From Roseitranquillus sp963776845 (GTDB lineage: Bacteria; Pseudomonadota; Alphaproteobacteria; Rhodobacterales; Rhodobacteraceae), in contig CAVZOJ010000013.1 in the NCBI GenBank assembly GCA_963776845.1, positions 124,001-188,000 of the forward strand: a stretch of DNA of 64,000 bases, read 5' to 3'. The notes under the pieces were generated by a model. That model was not told the origin of the DNA. It was given only the letters and a program-made list of their open reading frames with translations, and did not search any database. This document shows, piece by piece, positions 18,678 through 27,679 of this stretch. Positions within the stretch are counted from its first letter, which is position 1. The number at the start of each line of letters is the position of its first letter. The position numbers were made by a program, and so were the translations under genes.

Positions 18678-19898
18678 ATGTCGATTCGACGGCGCAGCGG
18701 AGGGACCGCGGCAGGCGCGGGGCTCGCAGTCTGCCTCCTGCTGGCGGTGACCGCGTCCGGGGCCGCCGCGGCGGAGCGGTCCGGCCTGACGATCGAGCGG
18801 GGCGACGTCCTCTCCGTAGCGGTGCTCGAGGAGCCCGGGCTGAACCGCGAGGCCAAGGTGGATGCGCTGGGACGCATCATGTTGCCGCAGATCGGCAGCA
18901 TCGCCGTCGCCGGGCACGGACTGGAGGAGATCCGGGACCTGATCGAGGCGGAACTGTCCGGACGCGACATCATCCTCGAGCCGAGCGTCATCGTCGAAGT
19001 GTCGCGCTACCGGCCGTTCTACGTCGGCGGAGCGGTCGCTCAGGAGGGCGCACTCGCCTATGAGCCCGGCCTCACTGTGCGCCACGCGCTGGTGCTAGCG
19101 GGCGGCCTCGAGCGCGACGGCGGCGGGAACCTGTCGGTCTCGGACCTTCTGGAGATGAACGCCGGGTGGCGGGCCGCCGCCTTCGCCCTCTTCGAGATCA
19201 ACAGCAGGATCGCGCGGCTCGAGGCCGAGCTCGAGCATCGGCGGGAGTCCCGCCCGGTGGCGGCGGAGGAAGTGGGCGAGCCCGAGGCGCGGGCGGTGGC
19301 GGCGCTCGACTCGGCGCTCCTCGCCGATCGGCTCGAGATCAGGACCGCGGACCAGGAGCACCTGCGGGACCTCATGGCGGCGGTCGACGTCGAGCTCGAC
19401 GTCCTGGCACAACAGAGGGCCCACCAGGAAGAGGAGTCCGAACTCCAGAGGCGCGATGTCGAGAACGCGAGGGAACTGCTCGCGAAGGGACTGATCTCGC
19501 AGCCCCGCGTCCGCGAGCTGGAGCGGGAAGAGCTCGAGCTGATGCGCGGCCGCCTCGACGTGCAGGCCTACACGGCGAGGGCACGGCAGAACAAGGAATC
19601 AATCGGCTACGAGCTGGAGAACTCCGACCGCAAGTGGCAGATCGAGACCCGTGCGGCGCTGCGCGATGCCGTGCTGGAACGGGCCGAAATCAAGGCCGAA
19701 GTGGACCTGCTGACCGCCAACCTGCTGGCGGCCGGCATCCGGCTTACCGACGAAGCCACGCTCGCTCCGCCGGAGCCGGAGGTGGTGATTCATCGGATCG
19801 TCGACGGTGCCGAGACCTCGCTCGCCGCCCAGATGATGACCGAGGTCCTGCCCGGCGACATCCTGGAGGTTTCCATGGCCGTGCCTCCGCAAGGTTGA
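18678..19898 (+). CDS. outer-membrane polysaccharide export protein (OPX, Wza/ExoF-like)
   Basis: This 406-residue protein has a cleavable signal peptide (about residues 1-34, ending near ASGAAAAE). A Poly_export domain follows (LTIERGDVLSVAVLEEPGLNREAKVDALGRIMLPQIGSIAVAGHGLEEI ... SVIVEVSRYRPFYVGGAV) and then an SLBB-type segment (GALAYEPGLTVRHALVLAGG). A long charged coiled coil, about residues 165-370, is rich in Glu, Arg and Leu heptads, as in ExoF-type OPX proteins that reach toward the Wzc partner. ATG 18678 follows GGGAGGT. The protein should form the periplasmic/outer-membrane exit for the polymer. The stop overlaps the next gene (TGATG). Confidence 0.87.
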   Translation: MSIRRRSGGTAAGAGLAVCLLLAVTASGAAAAERSGLTIERGDVLSVAVLEEPGLNREAKVDALGRIMLPQIGSIAVAGHGLEEIRDLIEAELSGRDIILEPSVIVEVSRYRPFYVGGAVAQEGALAYEPGLTVRHALVLAGGLERDGGGNLSVSDLLEMNAGWRAAAFALFEINSRIARLEAELEHRRESRPVAAEEVGEPEARAVAALDSALLADRLEIRTADQEHLRDLMAAVDVELDVLAQQRAHQEEESELQRRDVENARELLAKGLISQPRVRELEREELELMRGRLDVQAYTARARQNKESIGYELENSDRKWQIETRAALRDAVLERAEIKAEVDLLTANLLAAGIRLTDEATLAPPEPEVVIHRIVDGAETSLAAQMMTEVLPGDILEVSMAVPPQG

Positions 19899-21088
19899 TG
19901 GACCGTGCGCTCCCCTCCCTGCCGCATGTTGCGGAAACGCTGGGATCGCCTGTCGCGAGCCCGCGCCGCGAGCCAAAGGCCCTGCTCCTCGTCACTGATC
20001 TTGAGGACTACACGATCGCCTTTGCCAACGGCCTCGCCGGGCACGTGCCCGTGGTCCTCGGCGTGCCGCGGCGCCAGTATGCGAAGCTTGCGGAGTGGTT
20101 CGACCCAGCGGTCGACCTCCGGCTGCTCGACTGGCCGCGGCACCGCAGCCCAGCCAACCTGCTGCTTTTGGCCTCGCTGGTGCGGCTCGTCCGGCGCGAG
20201 CGGCCGGGCGTCATCCATCTTCTGAGCAACAACACGCTGTGGCTCAACCTCCTTGCCCGAGCGCGCGGCGGGATTCCCCTCGTGACCACCGTGCACGACG
20301 TAACCGTCCATCCCGGCGATGCCGAGACGGCACGGCTGCCGGGATGGGCGACGACGGCGATGGCGCGGCAGTCGCAGCACATCGTGGTTCATGGCGAGTC
20401 GCTGAAGCGGCAGGCCGAGGCGCGCTTCGGAAAGCCGCCGGAACGGGTGCACGTCCTGCCGCATCCGACCATCACGCGGTACGCGCGGCTGGCGCGGCGC
20501 GAGGGCCTGCGGGCGCCGCCCGACCGGGCCTTCCGCGTCCTCTTCTTCGGCCGGGTCTACGCCTACAAGGGCCTTGAGCTGCTGGTGCGGGCCGAGGCCC
20601 TCGTGCGGAGTGTGCCGGAGCTGCGGATCGTGATCGCGGGGCGCGGCGACGACGCCTGGACGTTCCGCGACCGGATGGGCGAGCCGCGCCGCTACGACGT
20701 CCGGCATCGCTACATTCCCGATCTGGAGGTGGCGCAGCTCTTCACCGAGGCGGACGTGGTCGTGCTACCCTATGCCGAGGCGTCGCAGAGCGGCGTGCTC
20801 CACGTCGCCGCCGCGTTCGGCAAGCCCGTGATCGCCAGCGGCGTGGGGGAACTGGGGCGGACGGTCGGGCGGTACGGGCTCGGTCCCGTCGTGCCGCCGG
20901 GAGACGCCGATGCGCTCGCGCGCGAAATCGAGAGGCTCGCGGCCGATGCGGCGCTCCGGGACCGCTTCGGCGCCCGAGCGCGCGCCTGGGCCGAAGGCGA
21001 ATGCGCTCCGGCCGCGGTCGGTGAGGCGGCGGCGCAGCTCTATCGGCGAGTTTCTTCGCAGCACGCGTGGAGGGAGGTGAAAGCATGA
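19898..21088 (+). CDS. GT4-like glycosyltransferase
   Basis: This 396-residue GT-B enzyme has an N-terminal acceptor domain (ALLLVTDLEDYTIAFANGLAG ... IHLLSNNTLWLNLLARA ... LVTTVHDVTVHPGD). Its donor domain is FRVLFFGRVYAYKGLELLVRA ... RIVIAGRGDDAW ... LFTEADVVVLPYAEASQSGVLHVAAAFGKPVIASGVGELGRTV ... GLGPVVPPGDADALA. The start codon overlaps the OPX stop (TGATG) and its stop overlaps the next glycosyltransferase start (ATGA), so OPX, two glycosyltransferases and Wzc form one tightly coupled operon. The sugar added is unknown. Confidence 0.88.
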   Translation: MDRALPSLPHVAETLGSPVASPRREPKALLLVTDLEDYTIAFANGLAGHVPVVLGVPRRQYAKLAEWFDPAVDLRLLDWPRHRSPANLLLLASLVRLVRRERPGVIHLLSNNTLWLNLLARARGGIPLVTTVHDVTVHPGDAETARLPGWATTAMARQSQHIVVHGESLKRQAEARFGKPPERVHVLPHPTITRYARLARREGLRAPPDRAFRVLFFGRVYAYKGLELLVRAEALVRSVPELRIVIAGRGDDAWTFRDRMGEPRRYDVRHRYIPDLEVAQLFTEADVVVLPYAEASQSGVLHVAAAFGKPVIASGVGELGRTVGRYGLGPVVPPGDADALAREIERLAADAALRDRFGARARAWAEGECAPAAVGEAAAQLYRRVSSQHAWREVKA

Positions 21089-22198
21089 CCGGCGACGCCT
21101 CGGTGAAGCACTATGGGCCGGGCGGCCGCGAGAACGGAGGCGGCATCGGCCGGTTCATCGGATACGTCGTGGACGCGGCGGGCGAGCGCGAGTGGCGCCA
21201 TGTGACGGTCGACACGCGGGGCCCGCGCTGGTCCTTCCTCCTCAGCCCGCTGCGGCTCGCTGCGGCGGGTCTTAGGGATGGCGCGCGACCGCGCGGCCCT
21301 CGCGCGATCCACCACGTCCATGTTGCCGGACGCGGCAGCACCCTCCGCAAGCTGGTGGTGTGCGCCGCCGCTCGGCGGCTGGGCTGCACACACGTGCTGC
21401 ACCTGCATGACTACGACTACGCGAGCGACCTCGCGCGCCGCCCCGCCTGGATTCGGTCGCTGGTGCGCCGCATGTTCGCCGGTGCTGACGCCGTCGTCGT
21501 CCTTGGCCGGAACGGACCGGCGCCTCGCCATCGGCACGCTTGGCGTCGTGCCGGACCGTGTCGCCGTCCTGCCCAATTGCGTGCCGGATCCGGGCCGTTA
21601 CCCCGAGACGGCGCGCGACGAGCCGTTGATCTTGTTCCTGGGACGACTGAGCGCGCGCAAGGGCGTGCCGGAGCTGCTCGATGCGCTGGCCGGCCCTGAT
21701 ATGGCGCCGCTTCGCTGGCGCGCGGTGCTGGCCGGTGACGGACCCGTCGAGGCCTACCGGCGGCGCGCGGGGGAAATTGGCCTCACGTCCCGCGTCGAGA
21801 TGCCGGGCTGGCTCGGAACCGAAGCCACCGCCGCGCTTTGCCGGCGCGCCGACATCCTGGTGCTGCCCTCTCATGCCGAGGGGATGGCGATGGCGGTGCT
21901 GGAGGGGCTGGCGCATGGCCTGGCGGTCGTGACGACACCCGTCGGCGCCCACGAGGAGGTGATAACCGACGGCGTGACCGGCCTCTTCGTGCCGGCCGGG
22001 GACGCCGCCGCACTCGGCATGGCCCTTGCGCGGCTGATACGGGACCCGGTTCGCCGCGCAGAGCTCTCTCGCTGCGCGCGAGCGCTCTACCTCTCGCGCT
22101 TCAGCGTGGCGGCGTACCTGCCTCGGCTGGAGGCGGTCTACCGGGCCGCGCGGCAATTGAAGGGTCGTACAGTGATTGAAAGTGGACAGGACGCGTGA
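21085..22198 (+). pseudogene. GT4-like glycosyltransferase, frameshifted
   Basis: Translation from ATG 21085 gives the N-terminal half (YGPGGRENGGGIGRFIGYVVD ... HHVHVAGRGSTLRKLVV ... HVLHLHDYDYASDLARRP ... GADAVVVLGR). After about 21511 the frame is lost. Removing one A (GGAACGG to GGACGG) gives TDRRLAIGTLGVVPDRVAVLPNCVPDP and the donor domain (LILFLGRLSARKGVPELLDAL ... DILVLPSHAEGMAMAVLEGLAHGLAVVTTPVGAHEEV ... GVTGLFVPAGD). Without the extra base it would be a normal enzyme of about 370 residues. Overlaps with both neighbours (ATGA before, GTGA after) argue the operon was intact until very recently, or that the base is a consensus error. Confidence 0.82.
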
Positions 22199-24387
22199 CG
22201 CAGTTTGACAGGATTGCAAGGACCATGGCCGTTCCGCCGGCCCCGCTCGCGAGCGAGGCGGCGGACGATTGGCTGGACCTTCAGGCGATCTACCGGATCG
22301 TGCGTCGCCGCCTCGGGATCATCGTGGTCGTCGGGACCGCGATCCTGCTGGCGGTGCTGCCGCTCATCCTCAACATGGAAAGGACCTACTCCTCGGCGGC
22401 GCGGGTCCTGATCCAGGAGCCGGTGTCGGCGGTGCTGGGCACGTCCATCCTGACCTCGGAGTCGGAGCTGAACCTGACCACGGAAGGCGAGCGGCTCCTC
22501 TCGCGCAGCATCGCGGTGCGCGTCATCTCGGAGCTTGGCCTCGACTCTAAGCCCGAGTTTAACCCGGCGCTGCGGGACGTTCCGCTGGTGGACAGAATTA
22601 AGAACCGGCTGCGGACGCTGGTGTTCGGAGATCAAGGAGCTTCGGGTCGGCCGACGGACCGGATGGACCTCGTCGTCCAGACGTATCTGGGGCACCTGAG
22701 GATCGCGCGGGCAACTGGGTCGGACGTCGTCGAGATCGGCTTCACGTCAAAGGATGCGGAGCTGGCGGCGCTGGTTCCGAACACCCTGGTCCGCAACTAT
22801 CTCGAGGAGCGCGAACGCCAGTTCGCGGAGCGGGTGGCGCGGGCCGAGGCGTGGCTGGAGGGCCGGATCGCCGAGCAGGGCGAGCGCATCGCCCAGTCGG
22901 CCGCTGCGGCCAACGCCTTCGCCGAAGAGGCGACCGTCATGCCGAACGACGCCGAGCGCGCCGCGCAGTCCGTCTCGGACCTGAACAGGAGCCGCTCCGC
23001 CATTCTTCGCGAGAGAGCCGAGCTGACCGCCACGCTCATGGCCCTGGTGAGCGCCGGCGACCTGGAGCGCAAGAGCGAGGTGGCGACCTCCGAGGCAGTG
23101 ACCCGGCTCGGGCGGGAACTGGAGGCGCAACGGGCGGAGCTCGACGCTCTTCTTGAGCGCTATGGCTCCGCCCATGGTCGCGTCGTCGCCGCCCGTGCGG
23201 CCATCGCGAGCCTCGAGAAATCCCTCACGGCCGAGATCGAACGGCAGCGTCGGAACCTCTACACCGACCTGGCGGCACTGGAACAGGCGGATGCCGAGAT
23301 CCTCGAGCGCCTCGCGGACGCCGATGAGACGGTCGCCGAGGGCCGCAGAACGCAGGCGCGGCTAGAGCAACTGAGGCGCGTCTCAGATGCGGAGCAGGAA
23401 GCGCTGGACTTGCTGCGAAGCCAGGTGCGGGCGCTGCGGGCCGAAGCCAAGCTGCCCACGGCCGAAATCGAGGTGCTGTCGCCTGCCTCCGTCCCGCTCT
23501 ACGCGGACGGCCGCGGCCGCGCCTACTACCTCGCCGCAGCGCTGTTCGTGGCAGGTGCGATCTCGATGGCCGCCGCGTTCCTGCTCGAGATGCTCGACGG
23601 GTCGGTGCGCAGCCACGAGCAGCTGCAGAAGATCCGCGGCGTCACTCCGGCAGGGTTCATCCCGTCGGTCCCGCGGCGTGTCCTTCAGGGCGACCGCAGC
23701 GGGCGGATGCAGCGCGAGAGCGAACTTCTCCGAGACAGCATGGAGTCCGTGATGCTCGCGCTTGAGCAGCAGGGAAACGGGCACCTTCCGCAGAGCATCC
23801 TCGTCACCTCTGCCTTGCCGGGCGAAGGCAAGACCACCGCTGCAGTCGCGCTGGCCGGCGAGCTCGTCGCGTCCGGCCGCGAGGTCCTGCTCGTCGATGC
23901 CGACGGTCGGAGCGGGACAATCCACGAGCGTTTCGACGCGCCTGCAAGCCCGGGCTTCGCCGACTACCTCGCCGGCGAGGCGCGATCGGGCGACATCATC
24001 CGGCACGACGCGCCCTCGGGGATCTCCTACATTCCCCGCGGCAGCAGGTCGCCGCGCAGGCAGTTCGACAGACACCTGGTCAAGACGCTGGTCAACTCGG
24101 CCGCCTCGAACCGCCAGCTTGTTATCTTTGACGCGACGCCCGTGCTCGTCGCGAACGAGGCGCTGCTGCTGGCCGGTCTCGTCAGTCGCACGCTGCTGGT
24201 GGTGCAGTGGGGCGAGACCGGCAGAAGCACGGTCGCGGCGGCGGCGGAACGTCTGTCGGCCCGCGGCGATCACGAGCTCGGCGTCATCATCAACCGGGTC
24301 AACCTGCGTCGTCAGGCGCTGTACGGCTATAGGGATGCCGGCGCCCTCGCCCGATCGCTGCGGCGATACCACTCGCGTCACGCCTGA
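22195..24387 (+). CDS. polysaccharide co-polymerase / tyrosine autokinase (Wzc/ExoP family)
   Basis: This 730-residue inner-membrane protein has a Wzz domain between transmembrane spans at about 42-61 (IIVVVGTAILLAVLPLIL) and 442-466 (AYYLAAALFVAGAISMAAAF). The periplasmic coiled coil is long (about 200-430). A cytoplasmic BY-kinase domain shows Walker A (LPGEGKTTAA, about 541-550), Walker A' (VLLVDADG) and a hydrophobic Walker B-like strand (LVIFDATPVL). The C-terminus has only a few tyrosines (LYGYRD, RRYHSRHA) rather than a dense cluster. It controls chain length and couples polymerisation to OPX export. Start GTG 22195 overlaps the previous stop (GTGA); ATG 22225 is an alternative. Confidence 0.9.
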   Translation: MTQFDRIARTMAVPPAPLASEAADDWLDLQAIYRIVRRRLGIIVVVGTAILLAVLPLILNMERTYSSAARVLIQEPVSAVLGTSILTSESELNLTTEGERLLSRSIAVRVISELGLDSKPEFNPALRDVPLVDRIKNRLRTLVFGDQGASGRPTDRMDLVVQTYLGHLRIARATGSDVVEIGFTSKDAELAALVPNTLVRNYLEERERQFAERVARAEAWLEGRIAEQGERIAQSAAAANAFAEEATVMPNDAERAAQSVSDLNRSRSAILRERAELTATLMALVSAGDLERKSEVATSEAVTRLGRELEAQRAELDALLERYGSAHGRVVAARAAIASLEKSLTAEIERQRRNLYTDLAALEQADAEILERLADADETVAEGRRTQARLEQLRRVSDAEQEALDLLRSQVRALRAEAKLPTAEIEVLSPASVPLYADGRGRAYYLAAALFVAGAISMAAAFLLEMLDGSVRSHEQLQKIRGVTPAGFIPSVPRRVLQGDRSGRMQRESELLRDSMESVMLALEQQGNGHLPQSILVTSALPGEGKTTAAVALAGELVASGREVLLVDADGRSGTIHERFDAPASPGFADYLAGEARSGDIIRHDAPSGISYIPRGSRSPRRQFDRHLVKTLVNSAASNRQLVIFDATPVLVANEALLLAGLVSRTLLVVQWGETGRSTVAAAAERLSARGDHELGVIINRVNLRRQALYGYRDAGALARSLRRYHSRHA

Positions 24388-24441
24388 GGCGCCTCGGGCG
24401 CGCTCCGCCGCAACCGGCAGGGCGCTACCGCAGGTAGTCAC

Positions 24442-24465
24442 GGGGCCGCCGCATCGAGCGGCCCC
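24442..24465. terminator. GC-rich hairpin after the co-polymerase gene
   Basis: This is a perfect 8-bp stem, GGGGCCGC / GCGGCCCC, with an 8-base loop, 54 bases past the co-polymerase stop and just before the stop of the opposing LuxR scrap. There is no clear T run on either side, so it may be a bidirectional or Rho-assisted stop. Confidence 0.5.
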
Positions 24466-24469
24466 GCCA

Positions 24470-24650
24470 TCAGTCGCTTTGGCTGCGCGCGTGAAGGTTC
24501 GAATTGAGCTTGAAGGCGGCCTCGGTCCGGTTCGTCGCCTTCAGCTTCCGCATGATGTTCCGAATGTGGACCTTGACGGTGCTCTCGCACATGTTGAGTT
24601 CGTAGGCGATGGTCTTGTTAGCCTTGCCTCGCCGCAAACCCTCGGCCACC
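24470..24650 (-). pseudogene. LuxR-type HTH C-terminal remnant fused to IS5 transposase
   Basis: The last about 60 codons of the minus-strand frame read EGLRRGKANKTIAYELNMCESTVKVHIRNIMRKLKATNRTEAAFKLN. This is a textbook LuxR/FixJ DNA-binding domain with its recognition helix (ESTVKVHIRNIMRKL). Upstream, the same open frame is the IS5 transposase; the joint is near ALASTAV/AEGLRRG at about 24650. The receiver or sensor part of the regulator is missing. Being adjacent to the co-polymerase, it may once have regulated the locus. The chimera retains no obvious way to be expressed as a regulator. Confidence 0.82.
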
Positions 24651-25460
24651 GCGGTGCTTGCGAGGGCGACGGCGGAGAGGAAGACCTTCGGGCACCTGTC
24701 GTAGCGGGTAGCGATCCTGCGCCAGTCCTTGAGGCGGCCGAACATGATCTCGATCCGGTTGCGGCGCTTGTAGCGACGCTTGTCGTAGCGCACGGGCTTG
24801 TCGCGCGACTTCCTGCCCGGGATGCAGGCGCATATCCCTTTGTCTTTCAATGCATCCCTGAACCAGTCGGCGTCGTAGCCCCGGTCGGCGATCAGCCAGT
24901 CCGCGAGAGGCAGACTGCTCATCATCGCGCGAGCGCCGATGTAGTCGCTGACCTGGCCTGCGCTCATGAAGAACCGGATCGGCCGTCCGATCGCGTCGGT
25001 GACGGCGTGCAGCTTGGTGTTCATCCCGCCCTTCGTGCGACCGATCAGACGCCCACGCCCCCCTTTTTCAGCCGCAGGCTCGAGGCCGTGCGGTGCGCCT
25101 TCAGATAGGTCGCGTCGATCATGACCGTCGCCTGCTCGGCGCTCTCGGCGGCCAGCCCCTCCATCATCCGAGCGAACACGCCCATGTCGCTCCACCGCTT
25201 CCAGCGGTTGTAGAGCGTCTTGTGGGGGCCGTATTCCTTCGGCGCATCGCTCCAGCGCAAGCCATTGCGGTTGATGAAGATAATCCCGCTCAGCACGCGC
25301 CGGTCATCGACCCGCGGCTTGCCATGGCTCTTGGGAAAGAACGGCTTGAGACGCGCCATGTGCTCGTCGCTCAGCCAGAAGAGATTGCTCATAAGGCCCC
25401 CGTCAGTTCGGGAGCATGAATCACGCGGCCAAGTCAGCCTCAACCCAATCAATGGGTCCT
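24651..25460 (-). mobile_element. IS5-family (IS427-like) element, one end lost
   Basis: Two overlapping minus-strand frames encode the transposase. OrfA starts at ATG 25392 (MSNLFWLSDEHMARLKPFFP ... GLRWSDAPKEYGPHKTLYNRWKRW ... VMIDATYLKAHRTASSLR). OrfB continues TKGGMNTKLHAVTDAIGRPIRFFMSAGQVSDY ... LIADRGYDADWFRDAL ... RRYKRRNRIEIMFGRLKDWRRIATRYDRC ... FLSAVALA. DDE residues lie in MIDATY, IADRGYD and RIEIMFGRLKDW. The frames join by a -1 shift at the A5G6 run (25058-25068), as known for this IS group. The usual short hydrophobic end after FLSAVALA is replaced by LuxR sequence, so the left end has been deleted. The right end near 25460 is approximate. Confidence 0.85.
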
Positions 25461-25488
25461 GAGCCTAGGGCCGCGAAAACAGCCGGCG

Positions 25489-26508
25489 CTAGAGGAGTTC
25501 CGCGACGCCGCCGCGGATCAGAGGCTCGCCTCGCGCGACCAGTCCCGCTGCGCGAAGCCCGCCGGCCTGAAGGCGAACCACGGGCTCATGGCCGAGGTCG
25601 CTGAGGAGCACCGCCATGTGGCCTTTGCCTGGCGCCTCGAGGGGCCAGAGTCGCCCCGGCCACAGACGGAGAGCGGCGACGCGGTCGAGGTCACCCCAGA
25701 ATTGTGCGAGCTGGGCGCGCGGCGCGGCCGCTGCGAGCGTCTCGAGCTGTTCCTCGCCAAGCGCGGCGTTCCGCGCCGGATCGAGCGCCAGGACGACCGC
25801 GTCCGGGTCGGTGCCGCCGACGGCTCCGACGGCGTCGACGACCGCGACGAAGGCACCGGCGTCCGACAGACCCCGCTTGAGAAAGGGCGCAAAGGGATTG
25901 TCGCACACGACGGTGACGCGGGCGCCGCAGAGGGCGACGTCGGCCTCGATCAGTTCCCGCGCGACCAGAGGTCCGAGGAAGGGGAAAACGGCAACGTCAG
26001 GATGCCGCTCGTTCACCGCAGCCACCCGGATGCCGCGGCTGCGGCACGCCGCGAGATCGAAATCGGAGGCGCGGTACTCCCAGGCCTCGAACATCAGTGC
26101 GATGACCGCGCGTTCCGGAAGACGCGAAATCGTCGCGGCGGTGATCGGCCTCAGGTGGCCCGAGTTCGTCAGGATGTCGCACGCGGTGAGGACCCGAGGC
26201 TCGATCGCGCGACTGATCGTGATCCGGCCCGCGACCCCCGCCGACACGGCAAGCGTCATCGTCGCCAGCGCCGCATCCTCGAAGGACCCGTAGCGGTGCG
26301 TGTCGCGTGCCGTGGCATGGACGCGTGCGCCGGCCATCGCCGCCAGCACGGCCGTGCACGCATAGCTTCCGGTTGCCGCTTCGGTGACCACCGTGAGCCC
26401 CTCGAGGTCGAGCCCGAGGGCCCCGATCCGGCGCTCCATGCTTGCGAGGATGCCGGGAGGGCCGACGGGCTGGCGACGCTGGCCGGGAATCACCTGCGGG
26501 GCGGTCAC
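25489..26508 (-). CDS. uncharacterised Rossmann-like protein of the polysaccharide locus
   Basis: I do not recognise a named family for this 339-residue protein. The sequence alternates short hydrophobic strands and helices as in dinucleotide-binding folds: GLTVVTEAATGSYACTAVLAAMAGARVHATAR looks like a first beta-alpha-beta unit. DFDLAACRSRGIRVAAVNERHPDVAVFPFLG resembles the region of 2-hydroxyacid dehydrogenases that contacts cofactor and substrate. A second nucleotide-binding-like unit follows at CGARVTVVCDNPFAPFLKRGL. There is no GxGxxG. GTG 26508 overlaps the aminotransferase stop (GTGA), placing it at the end of the sugar-synthesis operon. It could be an unusual NAD(P)-dependent enzyme for a nucleotide-sugar or acyl donor; this is a guess from context. 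Confidence 0.6.
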   Translation of the reverse strand: MTAPQVIPGQRRQPVGPPGILASMERRIGALGLDLEGLTVVTEAATGSYACTAVLAAMAGARVHATARDTHRYGSFEDAALATMTLAVSAGVAGRITISRAIEPRVLTACDILTNSGHLRPITAATISRLPERAVIALMFEAWEYRASDFDLAACRSRGIRVAAVNERHPDVAVFPFLGPLVARELIEADVALCGARVTVVCDNPFAPFLKRGLSDAGAFVAVVDAVGAVGGTDPDAVVLALDPARNAALGEEQLETLAAAAPRAQLAQFWGDLDRVAALRLWPGRLWPLEAPGKGHMAVLLSDLGHEPVVRLQAGGLRAAGLVARGEPLIRGGVAELL

Positions 26509-27679
26509 GCTCCCACCTGATCCGGCGCCCGCCGGAGCGGCTTGCCGGCGACGATTGCCTGCCGAAGGGCGCCGACCACGATCTGTTGGTCCTCGACCGT
26601 CATCTGCGGAAAGAGCGGGAGCAGGATGGAGTGCCGGTGCGCCGCTTCCGAGGCGCGGAGCGGATGACGGCGACTGGTCATGTACGGAGCCTCGAGGTGC
26701 GCGCACATGATGCCGCGCCGCGTCGCCACGCCGTTGTCCAGCATGTGCTGCATCACCGCCTTCTGGTCGAGATGCGCCGGCAGGCGGACCGGATAGCTCT
26801 GCCAGTTGCTCCTGCACCACTCCGGCTCCGTCGGCGCCCGGACATCCGGGACCGACGCCAGGAGGACCTGGTAGCGCAGCGCCATGCTGCGCCGTCGCGC
26901 GACGATCTCGGGGAGCCGCCGGAGCTGTTGCCGACCGATCGCGGCCTGGATGTCGGTCATGCGATAGTTGTAGCCAACGATCGGGTACTCTTCGAAGACG
27001 ACCTCGGCGCTCCTGTGCCGCACGGCGTCCGGCACGGACATTCCGTGCTGCCGCGCGAGCCGGAAGAATGCGTCGAATTCCGTGGTGTCCGTCGTCAGCA
27101 TTCCGCCTTCGCCGGTGGTGAGGACCTTTCGCGGGTGGAACGAGAAGCAGACGATGTCGCCGTGAGGGCGGCCGATCTTGCGCCACTGCCCGTCGATCAG
27201 GATCTTCGACCCTATGGCGCATGCGGCATCCTCGATCAGGGGCAGGTTGTGCGCCGCGCCGATGTCGCGGATCGCGGCAAGGTCGCAGGGCATGCCCATT
27301 TGGTGCACGCAGAGGATCGCTTGGGTCTTGCTGGTGATCGCAGCCGCGACGGCCGCCGGATCCATGTTGAAGCCGTCGGGCTCGATGTCGACGAACACCG
27401 GCTCCGCGCCGACGTGGCGCACGGCGTTCGGCCCCGCGATGAAGGAGTGGCTGACGGTGATGACCTCCCCCCCGGCTGCACGCCGACGGCGAGCAGAGCC
27501 AGGTGCAGCGCCGTCGTGCAGTTCGAGACGGCGCAGGCATGCGCGGCGCCGACCTCGGCCGCGAATTCGGCCTCGAAGGCGGCGACCTGCGCACCCTGGG
27601 AGAGCCAGCCCGACAGCACCACCGCATGCGCGGCGTCGGCTTCCTCGCGGGCGACGAAGGGACGAGTGATCGGGATCAC
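26505..27679 (-). pseudogene. DegT/DnrJ/EryC1/StrS sugar aminotransferase, frameshifted
   Basis: The start, GTG 27679, overlaps the epimerase stop (GTGA). The first frame reads IPITRPFVAREEADAAHAVVLSGWLSQGAQVAAFEAEFA ... SNCTTALHLALLAVGVQPGG. After the C7 run at 27467-27473 the frame is lost; changing the run length by one restores EVITVSHSFIAGPNAVRHVGAEPVFVDIEPDGFNMD. The rest is clean, with the PLP-binding segment IEDAACAIGS, the PLP lysine in CFSFHPRKVLTTGEGGM, and GYNYRMTDIQAAIG. Family members transfer an amino group to a keto-sugar nucleotide. The lesion lies in a homopolymer, so a consensus error is plausible. This is the second aminotransferase of the operon. Confidence 0.85.

Noticed and set aside
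25045..25195. Frameshift in the IS5-family transposase as evidence of decay
   Set aside because: The two-frame layout with an A5G6 run is the normal programmed -1 frameshift arrangement of this IS group. The decay evidence is the missing left end instead.
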